Positions 34,458 through 44,256 are shown, counted from the first letter of the stretch. The stretch: 62,608 nt of DNA from Chloroflexota bacterium (GCA_029782225.1 JAKOVF010000404.1:1-62608); one strand, 5' to 3'. Program-made: numbers and translations. The notes: generated from the letters alone by a model not told the origin.

Positions 34458-36844
34458 TGCAATACGGAACTTTCGACGATGAAGCAAAAGAATACATCAT
34501 CACTCGCCCGGACACGCCGCAGTCGTGGAGCAACTATCTCGGCTCCACGGAATACGGCGCGATCATCACCAATAACGCGGGCGGCTACGGCTTTTATCAA
34601 TCGGGGGCGCGCGGTCGTTTCCTGCGCCTGCGGTTCAACAATGTCCCACTCGACCAGCCGGGGCGTTATTTTTATGTGCGCGACAATGCCAGCCGTGATT
34701 ACTGGTCCGCATCGTGGCAGCCGGTGGGCAAGCCCCTTGAACAGTATCAGTCCACCTGTCGGCATGGCACGGCCTATACCATCATTAGTTCACGTTATTC
34801 AGCCATTGCCACTGAGACTACATACTTTGTCCCGCTCGGGCAGAATTTTGAATACTGGCGGCTGAAGGTCACGAACGAAAGCAACAAGGCACGCGACCTT
34901 TCTCTTTTTACTTTTTGCGAATTCACCAATCAATGGGATACGCATCAGGATCAGGTCAATCTGCAGTATTCGCTCTTCATCGTGCGCGGGGAATTGACGG
35001 ATGATAACCTGCTGCGAATTGCCATCCAGGATAATTTGAGTTCCGATACTGACGGCGTTTACCTGCACGATATTGCGCGTCATTGCTGGATGGGAATGGC
35101 CGGCTCTGTTATAGACGGTTTTGACTCCAGCCGCGAATCTTTCCTTGGCCCGTATCGCAGTTACCATCATCCGCTCGTCGTCGAGCAGGGCCGCTGCACG
35201 AACAGCCGCGTCTTCGGCGACAATGCCTGTGGCAGCTTGCAAACGAACATCATTCTTCTGCCCGGCGAAAGCCGTGAGATTCTGGTTTTGCTTGGCATTG
35301 GCGATGCGCGTACCGTTGGCAAAAAGAAGTTTGCCGAGTTTGGCTCATTGGAGCGCGCTGAGACTGAACTTCAAAAGCTGAAAAAGAATTGGCATGAAAA
35401 GCTTGGCAGTCTCACCGTGGAAACACCAGATGAGGAACTCAATCACACGATCAATGTTTGGGGGCTGTATAACTGCCTGATCACCTTTGCCTGGTCGCGT
35501 GCAGCCAGCCTGGTTTACAACGGTGAGCGCGATGGACTGGGTTTCCGTGATTCGGTGCAGGATATTCTGGGGGTGGTCGCCGCCATGCCTGACGAGGCCT
35601 GCAAACGATTGGAACTCATGCTGACAGGCCAGCTTGCCAACGGCGGCGCGATCCCCATCATCAAACCGTTCGAGCACCGGCCGGGACAGGAAACTCCGCC
35701 CGCTGACGAAGAATTCCGCTCAGATGACTGCCTGTGGTTCTTCAATGCCGTCCCTGCCTATGTAAATGAAACAGGCGATTTTGATTTTTACAACAAAGTC
35801 CTGCCATATGCCGATCACGGTGAAGCGACCGTGTTGGCTCATTTGCGGCGCGCATTGGAGTTCAACCTGGAGCGGACAGGGAAGCACGGTCTGCCCTGCG
35901 GCCTCTCTGCGGATTGGAACGATTGCCTGAGACTTGGCTATTACGGTGAGAGTCTGTTCGTCGCGTTCCAGGTACGTCTTGGCTTGACGGTCTACGCCGA
36001 TATTGCGAAGCGTCTCGGCAAGCCGGAGGAATCAGATTGGGCCATGGCTCAGCGCGAAGTCCTGGACAAGCGCATCCAGACATGTGCCTGGGATGGCAAC
36101 TGGTTCATCTGGGCTATTGGTCAGGATGGGACAGTCTACGGCACGAAGGAATATAGCGAAGGACAGGTCTATCTCAACACGCAGGTCTGGTCGGTCATCA
36201 GCGGAGCCGCGTCTCGTGAACAGGCAGTGCGCTGCATGGAAACGGTCCATGAGCAGCTTGCCACGCCTTACGGATTAATGTTGTGTGCGCCGCCCTTCGC
36301 CAAAGCCCCGATCGAAGTGATGCGTGCGGTGGTCTTCAATCCCGGCATCAAGGAGAACGCGGGCATCTTCAATCACACGCAGGGCTGGGGTGTGATGGCA
36401 GAATGCCTGCTTGGGAATGGTGACCGGGCTTATGAGTACTATCGAGCGTCCATGCCGGCGGCATATAACACGCGCGCCGAGATCCGTCAGAGTGAACCTT
36501 ATGTACAGGGACAGACAACCTATTCCATATACTCCCCTCGTCCGGGCAATACGCGCACGTCCTGGTTGACCGGCGCGGCGGCATGGAGCTATTTCAGCGC
36601 AACACAATATATTTTGGGGATTCACCCCGAGGTGGATGGCTTGCGAATTGATCCGTGCATCCCGTCAGCATGGGATGGCTTCTCGGCGATGCGCAGCTTC
36701 CGGGGCGGAACGATGCAGATCGTCGTCCATAACCCGGAACATGTCTGTCAGGGCGTCGTCAAAATGACCGTGGATGGAAAACCAGTAGAAGGAAATTTAA
36801 TCCCGCCGGGTGATCACAAAGTCGAGGTCTGGCTGGGGAATTGA
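34457..36844 (+). CDS. GH94 phosphorylase (second copy)
   Basis: 795 residues. It begins MQYGTFDDEAKEYIITRPDT, like the first copy, with the catalytic Asp pair 423-424 in RSDDCLWFF and the GLSADWNDCLRL and KENAGIFNHTQGW segments. It has no equivalents of the two repeat-derived insertions in its neighbour. The start overlaps the stop of the first copy by one base (TGATG), so translation is coupled. Divergence around the active site suggests another disaccharide linkage (for example laminaribiose or cellobionate), which cannot be decided here. Confidence 0.91.
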   Translation: MQYGTFDDEAKEYIITRPDTPQSWSNYLGSTEYGAIITNNAGGYGFYQSGARGRFLRLRFNNVPLDQPGRYFYVRDNASRDYWSASWQPVGKPLEQYQSTCRHGTAYTIISSRYSAIATETTYFVPLGQNFEYWRLKVTNESNKARDLSLFTFCEFTNQWDTHQDQVNLQYSLFIVRGELTDDNLLRIAIQDNLSSDTDGVYLHDIARHCWMGMAGSVIDGFDSSRESFLGPYRSYHHPLVVEQGRCTNSRVFGDNACGSLQTNIILLPGESREILVLLGIGDARTVGKKKFAEFGSLERAETELQKLKKNWHEKLGSLTVETPDEELNHTINVWGLYNCLITFAWSRAASLVYNGERDGLGFRDSVQDILGVVAAMPDEACKRLELMLTGQLANGGAIPIIKPFEHRPGQETPPADEEFRSDDCLWFFNAVPAYVNETGDFDFYNKVLPYADHGEATVLAHLRRALEFNLERTGKHGLPCGLSADWNDCLRLGYYGESLFVAFQVRLGLTVYADIAKRLGKPEESDWAMAQREVLDKRIQTCAWDGNWFIWAIGQDGTVYGTKEYSEGQVYLNTQVWSVISGAASREQAVRCMETVHEQLATPYGLMLCAPPFAKAPIEVMRAVVFNPGIKENAGIFNHTQGWGVMAECLLGNGDRAYEYYRASMPAAYNTRAEIRQSEPYVQGQTTYSIYSPRPGNTRTSWLTGAAAWSYFSATQYILGIHPEVDGLRIDPCIPSAWDGFSAMRSFRGGTMQIVVHNPEHVCQGVVKMTVDGKPVEGNLIPPGDHKVEVWLGN

Positions 36845-36851
36845 GGAACTC

Positions 36852-37274
36852 ATGGACGACTCATTGCTTGAAATTCGCGACTACGATGGAATTGGATATA
36901 AACCGCTAATCGATTTCGGCGAGTGGCGTGTGGCAATCCTGCGCTACATTGACGAGATCCAGCCTGACCGCATTGACACGATGGAACGGCACATGGAAAC
37001 GGATGAGGTCTTCGTCCTGTTGAATGGACGCGGTGTGCTTCTCATGGGAGGAAATGAAAAGAAAGTGGATCGGGTCAAGCCGCAGGTGATGGAATGCGGA
37101 AAACTCTATAACGTCCGTCGCGCTGTGTGGCACAGCATTTTGTTGAGCCATGATGCAACAATATTGTTGGTCGAGAACCGGAATACGGGCAAAGAAAACA
37201 CAGAGTACGATCAACTCTCAGCCACGCATCGAAATTCGATCATGGACATTGCAAGGCGTGAGTCGTTTGATTGA
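36852..37274 (+). CDS. Cupin-like small protein
   Basis: 140 residues of mostly beta character. RHMETDEVFVLLNGRGVLLMGG fits cupin motif 1, and KLYNVRRAVWHSILLSHDATILLVEN fits motif 2 with one His, so a single bound metal or none is possible. Role unknown; position after two GH94 genes suggests a part in sugar handling, for instance as an epimerase or binding protein. GAGGAA precedes ATG 36852, 7 nt after the GH94 stop. Confidence 0.75.
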   Translation: MDDSLLEIRDYDGIGYKPLIDFGEWRVAILRYIDEIQPDRIDTMERHMETDEVFVLLNGRGVLLMGGNEKKVDRVKPQVMECGKLYNVRRAVWHSILLSHDATILLVENRNTGKENTEYDQLSATHRNSIMDIARRESFD

Positions 37275-37286
37275 AAGCCTCAAATC

Positions 37287-37378
37287 TTAAACACAAAGGA
37301 CACTAAGGTCACGAAGGTTTAAAGCCGGAGGGCGAAACGCCTTTCTCCATCAGTGTACTTTGTGCCCCTTGTGTTTAA
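37287..37378. repeat. Dispersed repeat of the TTAAACACAAAGGACAC type
   Basis: The ends TTAAACACAAAGGACAC and GTGCCCCTTGTGTTTAA are imperfect inverted copies, with a GC-rich hairpin (GGCGAAACGCC) in the centre. It lies between convergent genes. A second copy is at 50573-50684. Confidence 0.7.
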
Positions 37379-37383
37379 AAAAA

Positions 37384-38280
37384 TCATTTTTCCTGAAAAG
37401 CCTGCTTTGCGAGTGCGATCGCGCCGGCCACGCCGGCGCGATCGCCCAGCCCCGGGGAAACAATATAGGTTTGAATATTTTCAAGAATGGCAGGCGCTCT
37501 GACATAGCCATTCAAAATCGAAATAGTCTTCTGTTGAACATCAGGCAATAACCGGGTATGCTGACCAATCCCCCCGCCGATAATGATGCGCTGCGGCGAC
37601 AGGGTATAGATGTAGCTGGCGAGCGCGTGCGCGATGTAATGCGCCTCCAGCTCCCAGCCCGGGTGATCCGATGGAAGAGTCTCAGCCCGCTGACCCCAGC
37701 GTTTTTCCATGGCAACGCCTGAGGCCAAACCCTCAAAACAATCCTTGTGAAATGGACAGGCGCCCTCGAAAGGATCCTGCATCAAATCGTGCGGCACGGC
37801 GATATGTCCCATTTCCGGGTGAAGCAGGCCATGCAGCAATCTGCCATTGACATACGCGCCGCCACCGATGCCTGTACCCAATGTAAGATAGATGAAGGTA
37901 TCCAGTCCCTGTGCGGCCCCCCAGCAGAATTCACCCAGCGCCGCCCCATTGACATCGGTATCAAAGCCAATGGGGAGATCGAAACTGCCGCGTAAACTTT
38001 CCACGATCTGCGCGCCGGACCAGCCAGCCTTGGGTGTTGAAAGAATTTGGCCGAAGGTCGCCGAGGCGGGCCGCGGGTCTAGGGGACCGAAACTGGCTAC
38101 GCCAATGGCAGAGATCCCATCGTGTTCCTGAAAAAAAGCGATGGCCTGATCCAGCGTCTCTTTTGGCGTGGTTGTCGGAAAACGGACTTCCGCTCGAATG
38201 TCATACGGGCCGGTGCCTACCGCGCAAACGAATTTTGTCCCGCCACCTTCGATGCCCCCAAAAAGTTGATTCTTCTTCAT
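37384..38280 (-). CDS. ROK family sugar kinase (fructokinase/glucokinase-like)
   Basis: 298 residues. ATP-binding [15 protein letters not shown] at the N-terminus, [12 protein letters not shown] with the catalytic Asp, [13 protein letters not shown], and a zinc-site-like HPEMGH ... [10 protein letters not shown] pattern of ROK kinases. The CPFHxxCxE form and length match the ROK fructokinase branch, but a glucokinase role would fit the glucose-releasing locus equally well. ATG 38280 is chosen because GGAG lies just upstream. Separated from the trehalose synthase gene by a strong hairpin. Confidence 0.88.
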   Translation of the reverse strand: MKKNQLFGGIEGGGTKFVCAVGTGPYDIRAEVRFPTTTPKETLDQAIAFFQEHDGISAIGVASFGPLDPRPASATFGQILSTPKAGWSGAQIVESLRGSFDLPIGFDTDVNGAALGEFCWGAAQGLDTFIYLTLGTGIGGGAYVNGRLLHGLLHPEMGHIAVPHDLMQDPFEGACPFHKDCFEGLASGVAMEKRWGQRAETLPSDHPGWELEAHYIAHALASYIYTLSPQRIIIGGGIGQHTRLLPDVQQKTISILNGYVRAPAILENIQTYIVSPGLGDRAGVAGAIALAKQAFQEK

Positions 38281-38309
38281 GATGCTCCAGTTTTTGCCGT
38301 AGAAGAGGG

Positions 38310-38351
38310 CCGAATTCAGGATGCGTGCATACGCACGCATCCTGAATTCGG
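38310..38351 (-). promoter_or_regulatory. Perfect 19-bp hairpin between treS and the ROK kinase gene
   Basis: Arms 38310-38328 and 38333-38351 pair without mismatch around a 4-nt loop. No T-run follows on the minus strand. It may protect the treS message or reduce read-through into the kinase gene. Confidence 0.75.
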
Positions 38352-38384
38352 ATAGTAGTCACCGGGGTTTTCCGAGAGCCTTTT

Positions 38385-39983
38385 TCATTTTTGTTCCTGC
38401 AGCCAAAGATAGGAGTAGGGTTGAAGCGTGAGGCTTTCACGCAGGGTTTCCAGTTTGCCTGTCAGGAGGTCAAAATAAGTACCCTGATATTGCTCAGGTA
38501 GATGAATCATCGAATCAGATGAACTCAGGTTGTTGAAAATCAGCAGCGTCTCACCCTCATACTGACGGCGGTACGCTGCGACCGAGGGATTATCCACCTC
38601 CACCCACTCCATGCTGCTGCTGGCAAACGCAGGATGCTGCTTCCGTATCGTGACCATTTGCCGCGTTGCATGGAACATCGAGCCTGGTGTTGCGATTTGA
38701 TTCGCCACATTGATGTGCTTGTAGCCCAGGTCGCCTTCAACTGACGCGGTGTAAGGCTTGCCGGTGGAAAAACCGCCATTCGGCGAGTCATTCCACTGCA
38801 TGGGCGTGCGGACACCGTTCCGGTCGGGCAGGTCGATGTTATCGCCCATACCGATCTCGTCGCCATAATAAATAATGGGCGAGCCCGGCAGGGTAAACAA
38901 CAGGGAATTTGCCAGTTCGATCTTACGCCGCTCATTGTCCAGTAGGGGCGCGAGACGGCGACGGATGCCCCAGTTGAGCTTCATGCGCGGCTCGGGCGCG
39001 TACTGCTCCCACATCCACTGCCGTTCCTCCGGCGTGACCATTTCCAGGGTGAGCTCATCGTGGTTGCGGAGGAAGGTACACCACTGGCAATTCTCAGGGA
39101 TGGGCGGCGTGCGGCGCAGGATTTCGATCATATCATCGGCACGGCCCTTTTTCAGCGCCATGTAAATACGCGGCATGATGGGGAAGTGGAACCCCATGTG
39201 GAATTCATCCCCATCACCAAAATAGGGCCGCACATCCTCCGGCGATTGATTCGCTTCACATAACAGGATACGGCCGGGATAGTTCTGGTGCATGAAGGCG
39301 CGCAATTTCTTTAAATAAGCGTGCGTTTCCGGCAGGTTCTCACAATTTGTGCCTTCACGCTCGAAGAGATAAGGCACTGCATCCGCACGGAAACCGTCGA
39401 TGCCGAGGGCGAGCCAGAAGTGTGCGACGTTCAGCATCTCATTCTGGACTTTTGGATTGTCGTAATTCAAGTCAGGCTGGCTGGCGTAGAAACGGTGCCA
39501 GAAATATTGTCCCGCCTTTTCATCCCAGGTCCAGTTGGAAGGCTCCGTATCAACAAAGATGATGCGGGCATCTTTATATTTTTGGTCGGTGTCGCTCCAG
39601 ACGTAATAGTCACGGTAGGGCGAATTGCGGTCGGAGCGTGAGGCCTGGAACCAGGGGTGCTGATCGGAAGTGTGGTTCAACACGAGGTCCATGATGATGC
39701 GGATATTGCGTTGATGTGCGGCTTTGATCAGCGCCTTGAAGTCTTCCAGGGTGCCGAAGGTACGGTCAATGTTGTAATAATCCGCAATATCATAACCATC
39801 ATCTTTTAGCGGAGAGGGATAGATCGGCATCAGCCACAGGCAGTCCACGCCCAGATCCTGAAGATAATCCAGCTTCTGCGTGATGCCATTCAAATCTCCA
39901 TGCCCGTCGCCATTACTGTCATAAAAGGCGCGGACGTAGATTTGATAGAAGACTGCATCTTTGTACCAGAGTGTTTGATCCAT
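38385..39983 (-). CDS. treS: Trehalose synthase (maltose alpha-glucosyltransferase), GH13
   Basis: 532 residues. The N-terminus [20 protein letters not shown] and the block [11 protein letters not shown] are hallmarks of TreS. The GH13 catalytic residues are Asp201 (GFRADAVPY), Glu243 (LLCEANQ) and Asp309 (RNHDEL). It interconverts maltose and trehalose in the cytosol. It is a little shorter than the usual 550-600 residues, mainly at the C-terminal beta domain. No fused maltokinase. A GH63-like gene lies 23 nt upstream on the same strand, so the two form one transcription unit. Confidence 0.92.
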   Translation of the reverse strand: MDQTLWYKDAVFYQIYVRAFYDSNGDGHGDLNGITQKLDYLQDLGVDCLWLMPIYPSPLKDDGYDIADYYNIDRTFGTLEDFKALIKAAHQRNIRIIMDLVLNHTSDQHPWFQASRSDRNSPYRDYYVWSDTDQKYKDARIIFVDTEPSNWTWDEKAGQYFWHRFYASQPDLNYDNPKVQNEMLNVAHFWLALGIDGFRADAVPYLFEREGTNCENLPETHAYLKKLRAFMHQNYPGRILLCEANQSPEDVRPYFGDGDEFHMGFHFPIMPRIYMALKKGRADDMIEILRRTPPIPENCQWCTFLRNHDELTLEMVTPEERQWMWEQYAPEPRMKLNWGIRRRLAPLLDNERRKIELANSLLFTLPGSPIIYYGDEIGMGDNIDLPDRNGVRTPMQWNDSPNGGFSTGKPYTASVEGDLGYKHINVANQIATPGSMFHATRQMVTIRKQHPAFASSSMEWVEVDNPSVAAYRRQYEGETLLIFNNLSSSDSMIHLPEQYQGTYFDLLTGKLETLRESLTLQPYSYLWLQEQK

Positions 39984-40006
39984 AAGCTGTATCGAGTTTA
40001 AGGCTT

Positions 40007-41764
40007 CTAGGGTCTTTTACTGGCCTGTATCGCAAGGTCAATAAAGACGGCTGCGGTCCAACTGAACATACCGCCTGCCTTCAAAGGGGGAACCCCGGTT
40101 TCCGGATTGTAGTATTCGAAGATACCGGTTTGGTCCATGATCAGTTTGAGGGTCTTATCCCGCAATTCGTCTGCCAGCGCATCTTCACCAACTCGCCGAA
40201 GCGCTTCAATGAAAAGATAATTGATGTTTGCCCAGACGGGACCGCGCCACATCGTATCCGGGTCGTAGGCAGGGTCGTTGCGGGCAACCGTGGGAATCAC
40301 GCGCTCCCCCCAAAACTCACGCGGGTCCTTCAAGTGCGCGATCAATCGAGTGCGGACGTTCTCGGGGAGGGAACCTGTCCATAACGGGAGCAGGCTAAAG
40401 GGCGTGATGACCGGGACAGGCTTCCCAACATGGATTGTACGGAACAGGCCGGACTCTTCGTCCCAAAGCTCCTCCATCATCCGATTCACAATCGCTTCTG
40501 CGCGGGACCTCCAACTGACCGCTTCTTCAGGCATTCCCAGCGCCTCAGCCATTTCCGCGAGAGATTGCATCTGGATGCACAGGTAGGTATTCAGATCCGG
40601 TGAATCAACCGGCATTCCATCATCCCAGAGCGGACTATCATCGAGGCCTGAAGAATAGGGATGATTGTATTGGGCCAGCCCATCTTGATCATCATCGTTA
40701 TACTCGAACCACCAATAATTCAATCGTACAAACGGATTGTAGATCTCCTTGAGAAAATCGATATCCGGCGCAAGCTGATGAATTTTCAGTGCGGCCCAGG
40801 CAAGGATCGGCGGCTTGGTGACCTCCCCCGGGATCGGATGATCGATTTCAGTAACGGAGCCTTCATCGTGGATGGCGTCCGGCAGCATGCCGTTGGGCAG
40901 CTGGTGAGCCAGCATGGCACGGATCTGGTCGCGCGCCAGCGCCGGGTTGATATGCCGATATGCGATGGCATGGAAGGCGCTGTCCCAGAGCCAGATTCCG
41001 ATGTACGTGGACTTGGACGGTGCTGTACTCTCGAAGCCCAGCTTGCCAAACGGACTGAGCAGATTGCACCCCAGCACCCACCAGGCATACGCATAGGTCT
41101 TGCGATACGCTTCGTCCACGGGTGGCGCGAGATTGAACCACTTTTGCCAATGTTCCATCGCCCCGGCACGGACCAGTGAAAATGGGAGCGGCTCATGTGC
41201 GAGATCGAACGAAGGATCGATGCGGAGCGTGATCGTCCTATCCTCACCCGCGCGCACCAGGAATTCAACGGAGTAGCCCACCTCCTCAGGCGTGACCTGA
41301 TTCCTCAGCATCTCGCCATTCGTCCGGTACGCAAAGTTGCGGACCGATTTGATCTCGCCACCGACGTCAGACCTGGTCCACATTTCGGGATTTACGTGAA
41401 AGCGAATACCGGTCGTTTTGCCGGGGGGGAGTCCAATCGCCAGTGTGTGGTTATCCTGAAAGGCGAGATTGAAATCACCAAGCTGAGTCTGAAAGCACAG
41501 GACATCCGGAGAAGTGAAGACATCAAACTCGAGCGGCTCGCTAGCCTCATTCGTAAACCCGAGCGTATGGATGAATGGCAGGCGGCGCAGGTATGCCTCC
41601 GGATTTGGGTCAAGACAGATCAGCCGCTCTGCAAGTTTGACTAGCAAATGGCTTTGTCCCGGCTCCTGATAGACAAGCAAGCGCGAGCCACGCGCACTGA
41701 ACGGGACTCGGGTGATATCTATCTGGTTTTCTAATAGGTGAAGGAAGTGAGTACCTTGATCCAT
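40007..41764 (-). CDS. GH63-like (alpha/alpha)6-barrel glycosidase
   Basis: 585 residues with a beta-rich N-terminal domain (to about 230) and a helical barrel. [38 protein letters not shown] and [10 protein letters not shown] match the GH63/GH37-type superfamily, which includes mannosylglycerate hydrolase, YgjK-like glucosidases and trehalase. The Asp in WLWDSAF and the Glu in the FEYYNP region are the likely catalytic acid and base. With TreS and an alpha-glucoside importer as neighbours, an alpha-glucosidase or trehalase-like role is likely. No signal peptide. Confidence 0.8.
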   Translation of the reverse strand: MDQGTHFLHLLENQIDITRVPFSARGSRLLVYQEPGQSHLLVKLAERLICLDPNPEAYLRRLPFIHTLGFTNEASEPLEFDVFTSPDVLCFQTQLGDFNLAFQDNHTLAIGLPPGKTTGIRFHVNPEMWTRSDVGGEIKSVRNFAYRTNGEMLRNQVTPEEVGYSVEFLVRAGEDRTITLRIDPSFDLAHEPLPFSLVRAGAMEHWQKWFNLAPPVDEAYRKTYAYAWWVLGCNLLSPFGKLGFESTAPSKSTYIGIWLWDSAFHAIAYRHINPALARDQIRAMLAHQLPNGMLPDAIHDEGSVTEIDHPIPGEVTKPPILAWAALKIHQLAPDIDFLKEIYNPFVRLNYWWFEYNDDDQDGLAQYNHPYSSGLDDSPLWDDGMPVDSPDLNTYLCIQMQSLAEMAEALGMPEEAVSWRSRAEAIVNRMMEELWDEESGLFRTIHVGKPVPVITPFSLLPLWTGSLPENVRTRLIAHLKDPREFWGERVIPTVARNDPAYDPDTMWRGPVWANINYLFIEALRRVGEDALADELRDKTLKLIMDQTGIFEYYNPETGVPPLKAGGMFSWTAAVFIDLAIQASKRP

Positions 41765-41840
41765 CAAGAGTTTTTGGAGTCAGCCAGCTTGCTGGCGAAA
41801 GATAAAGTCAGCTCATTGTTAAGGCCGAGGCGCAGGGCTG

Positions 41841-41868
41841 AAAAAGTGCAGGAGCAAACTCCTGCACT
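41841..41868 (-). terminator. Rho-independent terminator after the importer operon
   Basis: A perfect 10-bp stem (41845-41854 with 41859-41868) with a 4-nt loop. On the minus strand a T-run of five follows. It ends the AglEFG-like operon before the GH63-like gene. Confidence 0.82.
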
Positions 41869-41880
41869 CCATAGTCCAAA

Positions 41881-43071
41881 TTAGCCTTTTACAGCGCCGG
41901 CCAACATGCCGCGCACGAAGTAGCGTTGAAGCGAGAAGAACACGATCATGGGCAGCAACATGGACAAAAATGCCGCGGCAGTCAGCAAGTGCCAGCCTGC
42001 TCCAAGCGAGGTGACCATATTGCTGATCTGATAGGTCATGACAGGGGTCGTGCCACCCAGGAAGACGAGGGCAACCAGCAGGTCATTCCAAACCCAGAGG
42101 AACTGAAAAATCCCAAGCGAAGCGATGGCCGGCATTGCCAGCGGGATGACGAGCTGCCGGAACGCGGTCCAATGGGAGGCTCCATCCAGATAGGCAGCTT
42201 CAAACAGGTCACTGGGCAGTGAGCCAAGGAAATTCCGCATCAAATAGATGGCATATGGCAAACCGAAGCCGGTATGGAATAACCACACTCCCAGGAATGT
42301 ACCGTTCAATCCCATTTGAGCGTACAAGCGCGAGATCGGGACCAGAGTCATTTGCAAAGGGACAACCTGAAGTCCAACCAGGATGGCGAACAGCAGGAAT
42401 CGTCCCTTGAAGTCCAACCAGGCAAAGGCGTACCCGGCAAAAGCAGCAAAGAGGATCGGCAGGATCGTAGCCGGGATCGTCACCAACAGACTGTTCACAA
42501 AGGCGCGTCCCATGCCGCGCGGATTCAGCAGGTCACTGGCGTTGCATTTGAGATCCAACGATTGTGTGCCTGCCTGACAGTCCTCGGCATAGCTCTTCGT
42601 GCCTCGATAACCGACCAGAGCATCCACATAGTTGCTGATGGTGAAGCGTGAGGCCTGGACCTGGCCCGATGAGAAGTTCCGCAGATACGATGCAATGTCG
42701 GCAGCCTCTTGTGATGAGGGCAGTGGGATATCGCCCATATGCGGCTTGCCGTTGATGTCCTTGCGCAGCATCGCCAGCAGCTGCAGAGAACGTGGGTATT
42801 TGGCGATCAGGTTTGGATCACTGAGATTAGCATTGGGGAGGGCTTTCCCATCCGCCCCATGGCAGGATTCGCAGTATTGAGAATAGCCCGCATTGACACT
42901 GGCCCGCCCGGTGAACACGGTCCACCAGCCGGATGAGTTGACATCCTGGACCGGGCGCAGTGATGTGATCAATAATCCAAGCGTTGGCACAACCCAGATC
43001 AGGATGGTCACGATGACGATCACATGAGTCGGGATTCTGCCCAAAATCTTGTTGATTCTGTCGCGGGTCAT
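41881..43071 (-). CDS. AglG-like sugar ABC permease with an inserted cytochrome c domain
   Basis: 396 residues. Helix one is at about residues 16-37. Then, where AglG relatives have a short outer loop, residues about 58-134 form a cytochrome c domain: CESCH (67-71) is a heme c attachment site and Met112 in KPHMGDIP is the candidate second ligand, followed by QEAADIASYLRNF, the typical last helix. Five more helices and the coupling loop EAAYLDGASHWTAFRQLVIP complete a normal permease ending RYFVRGMLAGAVKG. The loop after helix one is extracytoplasmic, where heme c is attached. A second loop Cys pair (165, 176) follows. It overlaps the AglF-like gene by 4 nt. Confidence 0.93.
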   Translation of the reverse strand: MTRDRINKILGRIPTHVIVIVTILIWVVPTLGLLITSLRPVQDVNSSGWWTVFTGRASVNAGYSQYCESCHGADGKALPNANLSDPNLIAKYPRSLQLLAMLRKDINGKPHMGDIPLPSSQEAADIASYLRNFSSGQVQASRFTISNYVDALVGYRGTKSYAEDCQAGTQSLDLKCNASDLLNPRGMGRAFVNSLLVTIPATILPILFAAFAGYAFAWLDFKGRFLLFAILVGLQVVPLQMTLVPISRLYAQMGLNGTFLGVWLFHTGFGLPYAIYLMRNFLGSLPSDLFEAAYLDGASHWTAFRQLVIPLAMPAIASLGIFQFLWVWNDLLVALVFLGGTTPVMTYQISNMVTSLGAGWHLLTAAAFLSMLLPMIVFFSLQRYFVRGMLAGAVKG

Positions 43072-44081
43072 CGTATTGCCTCCTGTGCCAGAAAGCGTTT
43101 GACGTTGTAATAAATAAAGGGGATGATGGCGAGCACCAGGATGACCGCGACCGCCGTGCCATGGCCAATATTGAAGTTCTTGTACATTTCGGTATACATG
43201 CGGTTCGCGATCACATTGGTCCCGAAGTTGCCGCCGGTCATCACGTAGACGATGTCGAATAATTTCAGCACATTAATGACCATCGTAGTAATCACCACCA
43301 GGATCGTGGGCATGATGATCGGAACCATGATTCTCCAGAAGATCGTCCATTCGGTGGCGCCATCCACGCGGGCGGCTTCGAGGATCTCATCAGGCACGGA
43401 TTTCAGGGAGGCAGAAAGGATGGTCATACAGAAGCCCGTCCAGATCCATACCCCGACCACGACCAGCATGACGGTATTAAGACCCGGCGTGGCCAGCCAG
43501 GCTACAGGCTTCCCGCCAAAAGCAGTAATGATGGAATTCAGCAGGCCGATTTGGACCTGTTTGGTGCCATAGTCATAGACGAATTTCCAAACGATGCCGG
43601 CTCCCACAAACGAGACGGCCATTGGCATGAAAATGATCGCTTTTGCCAGCGCCTCATATTTGACCCGGTCCGCGAGGACCGCAAAAGCCAGGCCAATGCC
43701 GACAGTTCCGGCTGTCATCAGGACGATCCACTTGATGTTATTGCCGTAGGAGGATGTCCAAAAACTGTTCCAAAAGGATCCGAAAGAACTGAAGTCGAAC
43801 TCAGAGGTCAGCGCGTAGTGATAGTTTTCAAAAATTCCCCAACAAGGAGCGCCGGCAATGCAAGTGGTCGCAGCCGAAGCCGTGCCATCCTTATTGCTGA
43901 AGCTCAAGGCAATCGTATTGATCATGGGGTAGACAATGAAGAACGACATCACGATCAAGGAAGGCAGCAGATAAAGCCAGGGCGTCAAACCGCCCTGCCT
44001 CATGATCTTGGGGACGTTCGCCGATGCGGGGGATTGCTTCCTCACCGCGGCGCGGGTCTTAGCGACATCTTGCACACTCAT
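43068..44081 (-). CDS. AglF-like sugar ABC permease (MalF type)
   Basis: 337 residues with six membrane helices. The coupling loop is EAARVDGATEWTIFWRIMVP, and FWNSFWTSSYGNN marks the AglF-type segment before helix two. A Cys pair lies in the first outer loop (TTCIAGAPCWG). It forms the membrane channel with the cytochrome-bearing AglG-like partner, whose start overlaps this stop by 4 nt. No ATPase gene is in the locus; a shared UgpC/MsmX-type ATPase elsewhere is likely. Confidence 0.93.
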   Translation of the reverse strand: MSVQDVAKTRAAVRKQSPASANVPKIMRQGGLTPWLYLLPSLIVMSFFIVYPMINTIALSFSNKDGTASAATTCIAGAPCWGIFENYHYALTSEFDFSSFGSFWNSFWTSSYGNNIKWIVLMTAGTVGIGLAFAVLADRVKYEALAKAIIFMPMAVSFVGAGIVWKFVYDYGTKQVQIGLLNSIITAFGGKPVAWLATPGLNTVMLVVVGVWIWTGFCMTILSASLKSVPDEILEAARVDGATEWTIFWRIMVPIIMPTILVVITTMVINVLKLFDIVYVMTGGNFGTNVIANRMYTEMYKNFNIGHGTAVAVILVLAIIPFIYYNVKRFLAQEAIR

Positions 44082-44204
44082 CTTGTTCTCCTTTGTTAAA
44101 GTTACAAAGAGAGCGACTCCTCGACGAAATCAGCTGAGGACATCATGTAATCATAGTGGTATTTTGCGGGACTGGTGATCTCTTCTCCGATAAGGATTGA
44201 AAGG

Positions 44205-44237
44205 AGCCTTGCGAAGGGTTAGGCCCTTCGCAAGGCT
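44205..44237 (-). promoter_or_regulatory. Intercistronic hairpin after the AglE-like gene
   Basis: A perfect 14-bp stem (44205-44218 with 44224-44237) and 5-nt loop lie 19 nt after the binding-protein stop, before the permease genes. No strong T-run. Same position as in the two other importer operons. Confidence 0.75.
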
Positions 44238-44256
44238 ATTGTTCACAAATGGCGAC

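Noticed and set aside
41881..43071. The cytochrome c part as an assembly chimera or frameshift fusion
   Set aside because: The frame is unbroken, AglG sequence continues normally on both sides, base composition does not shift, and two independent joins would be needed.
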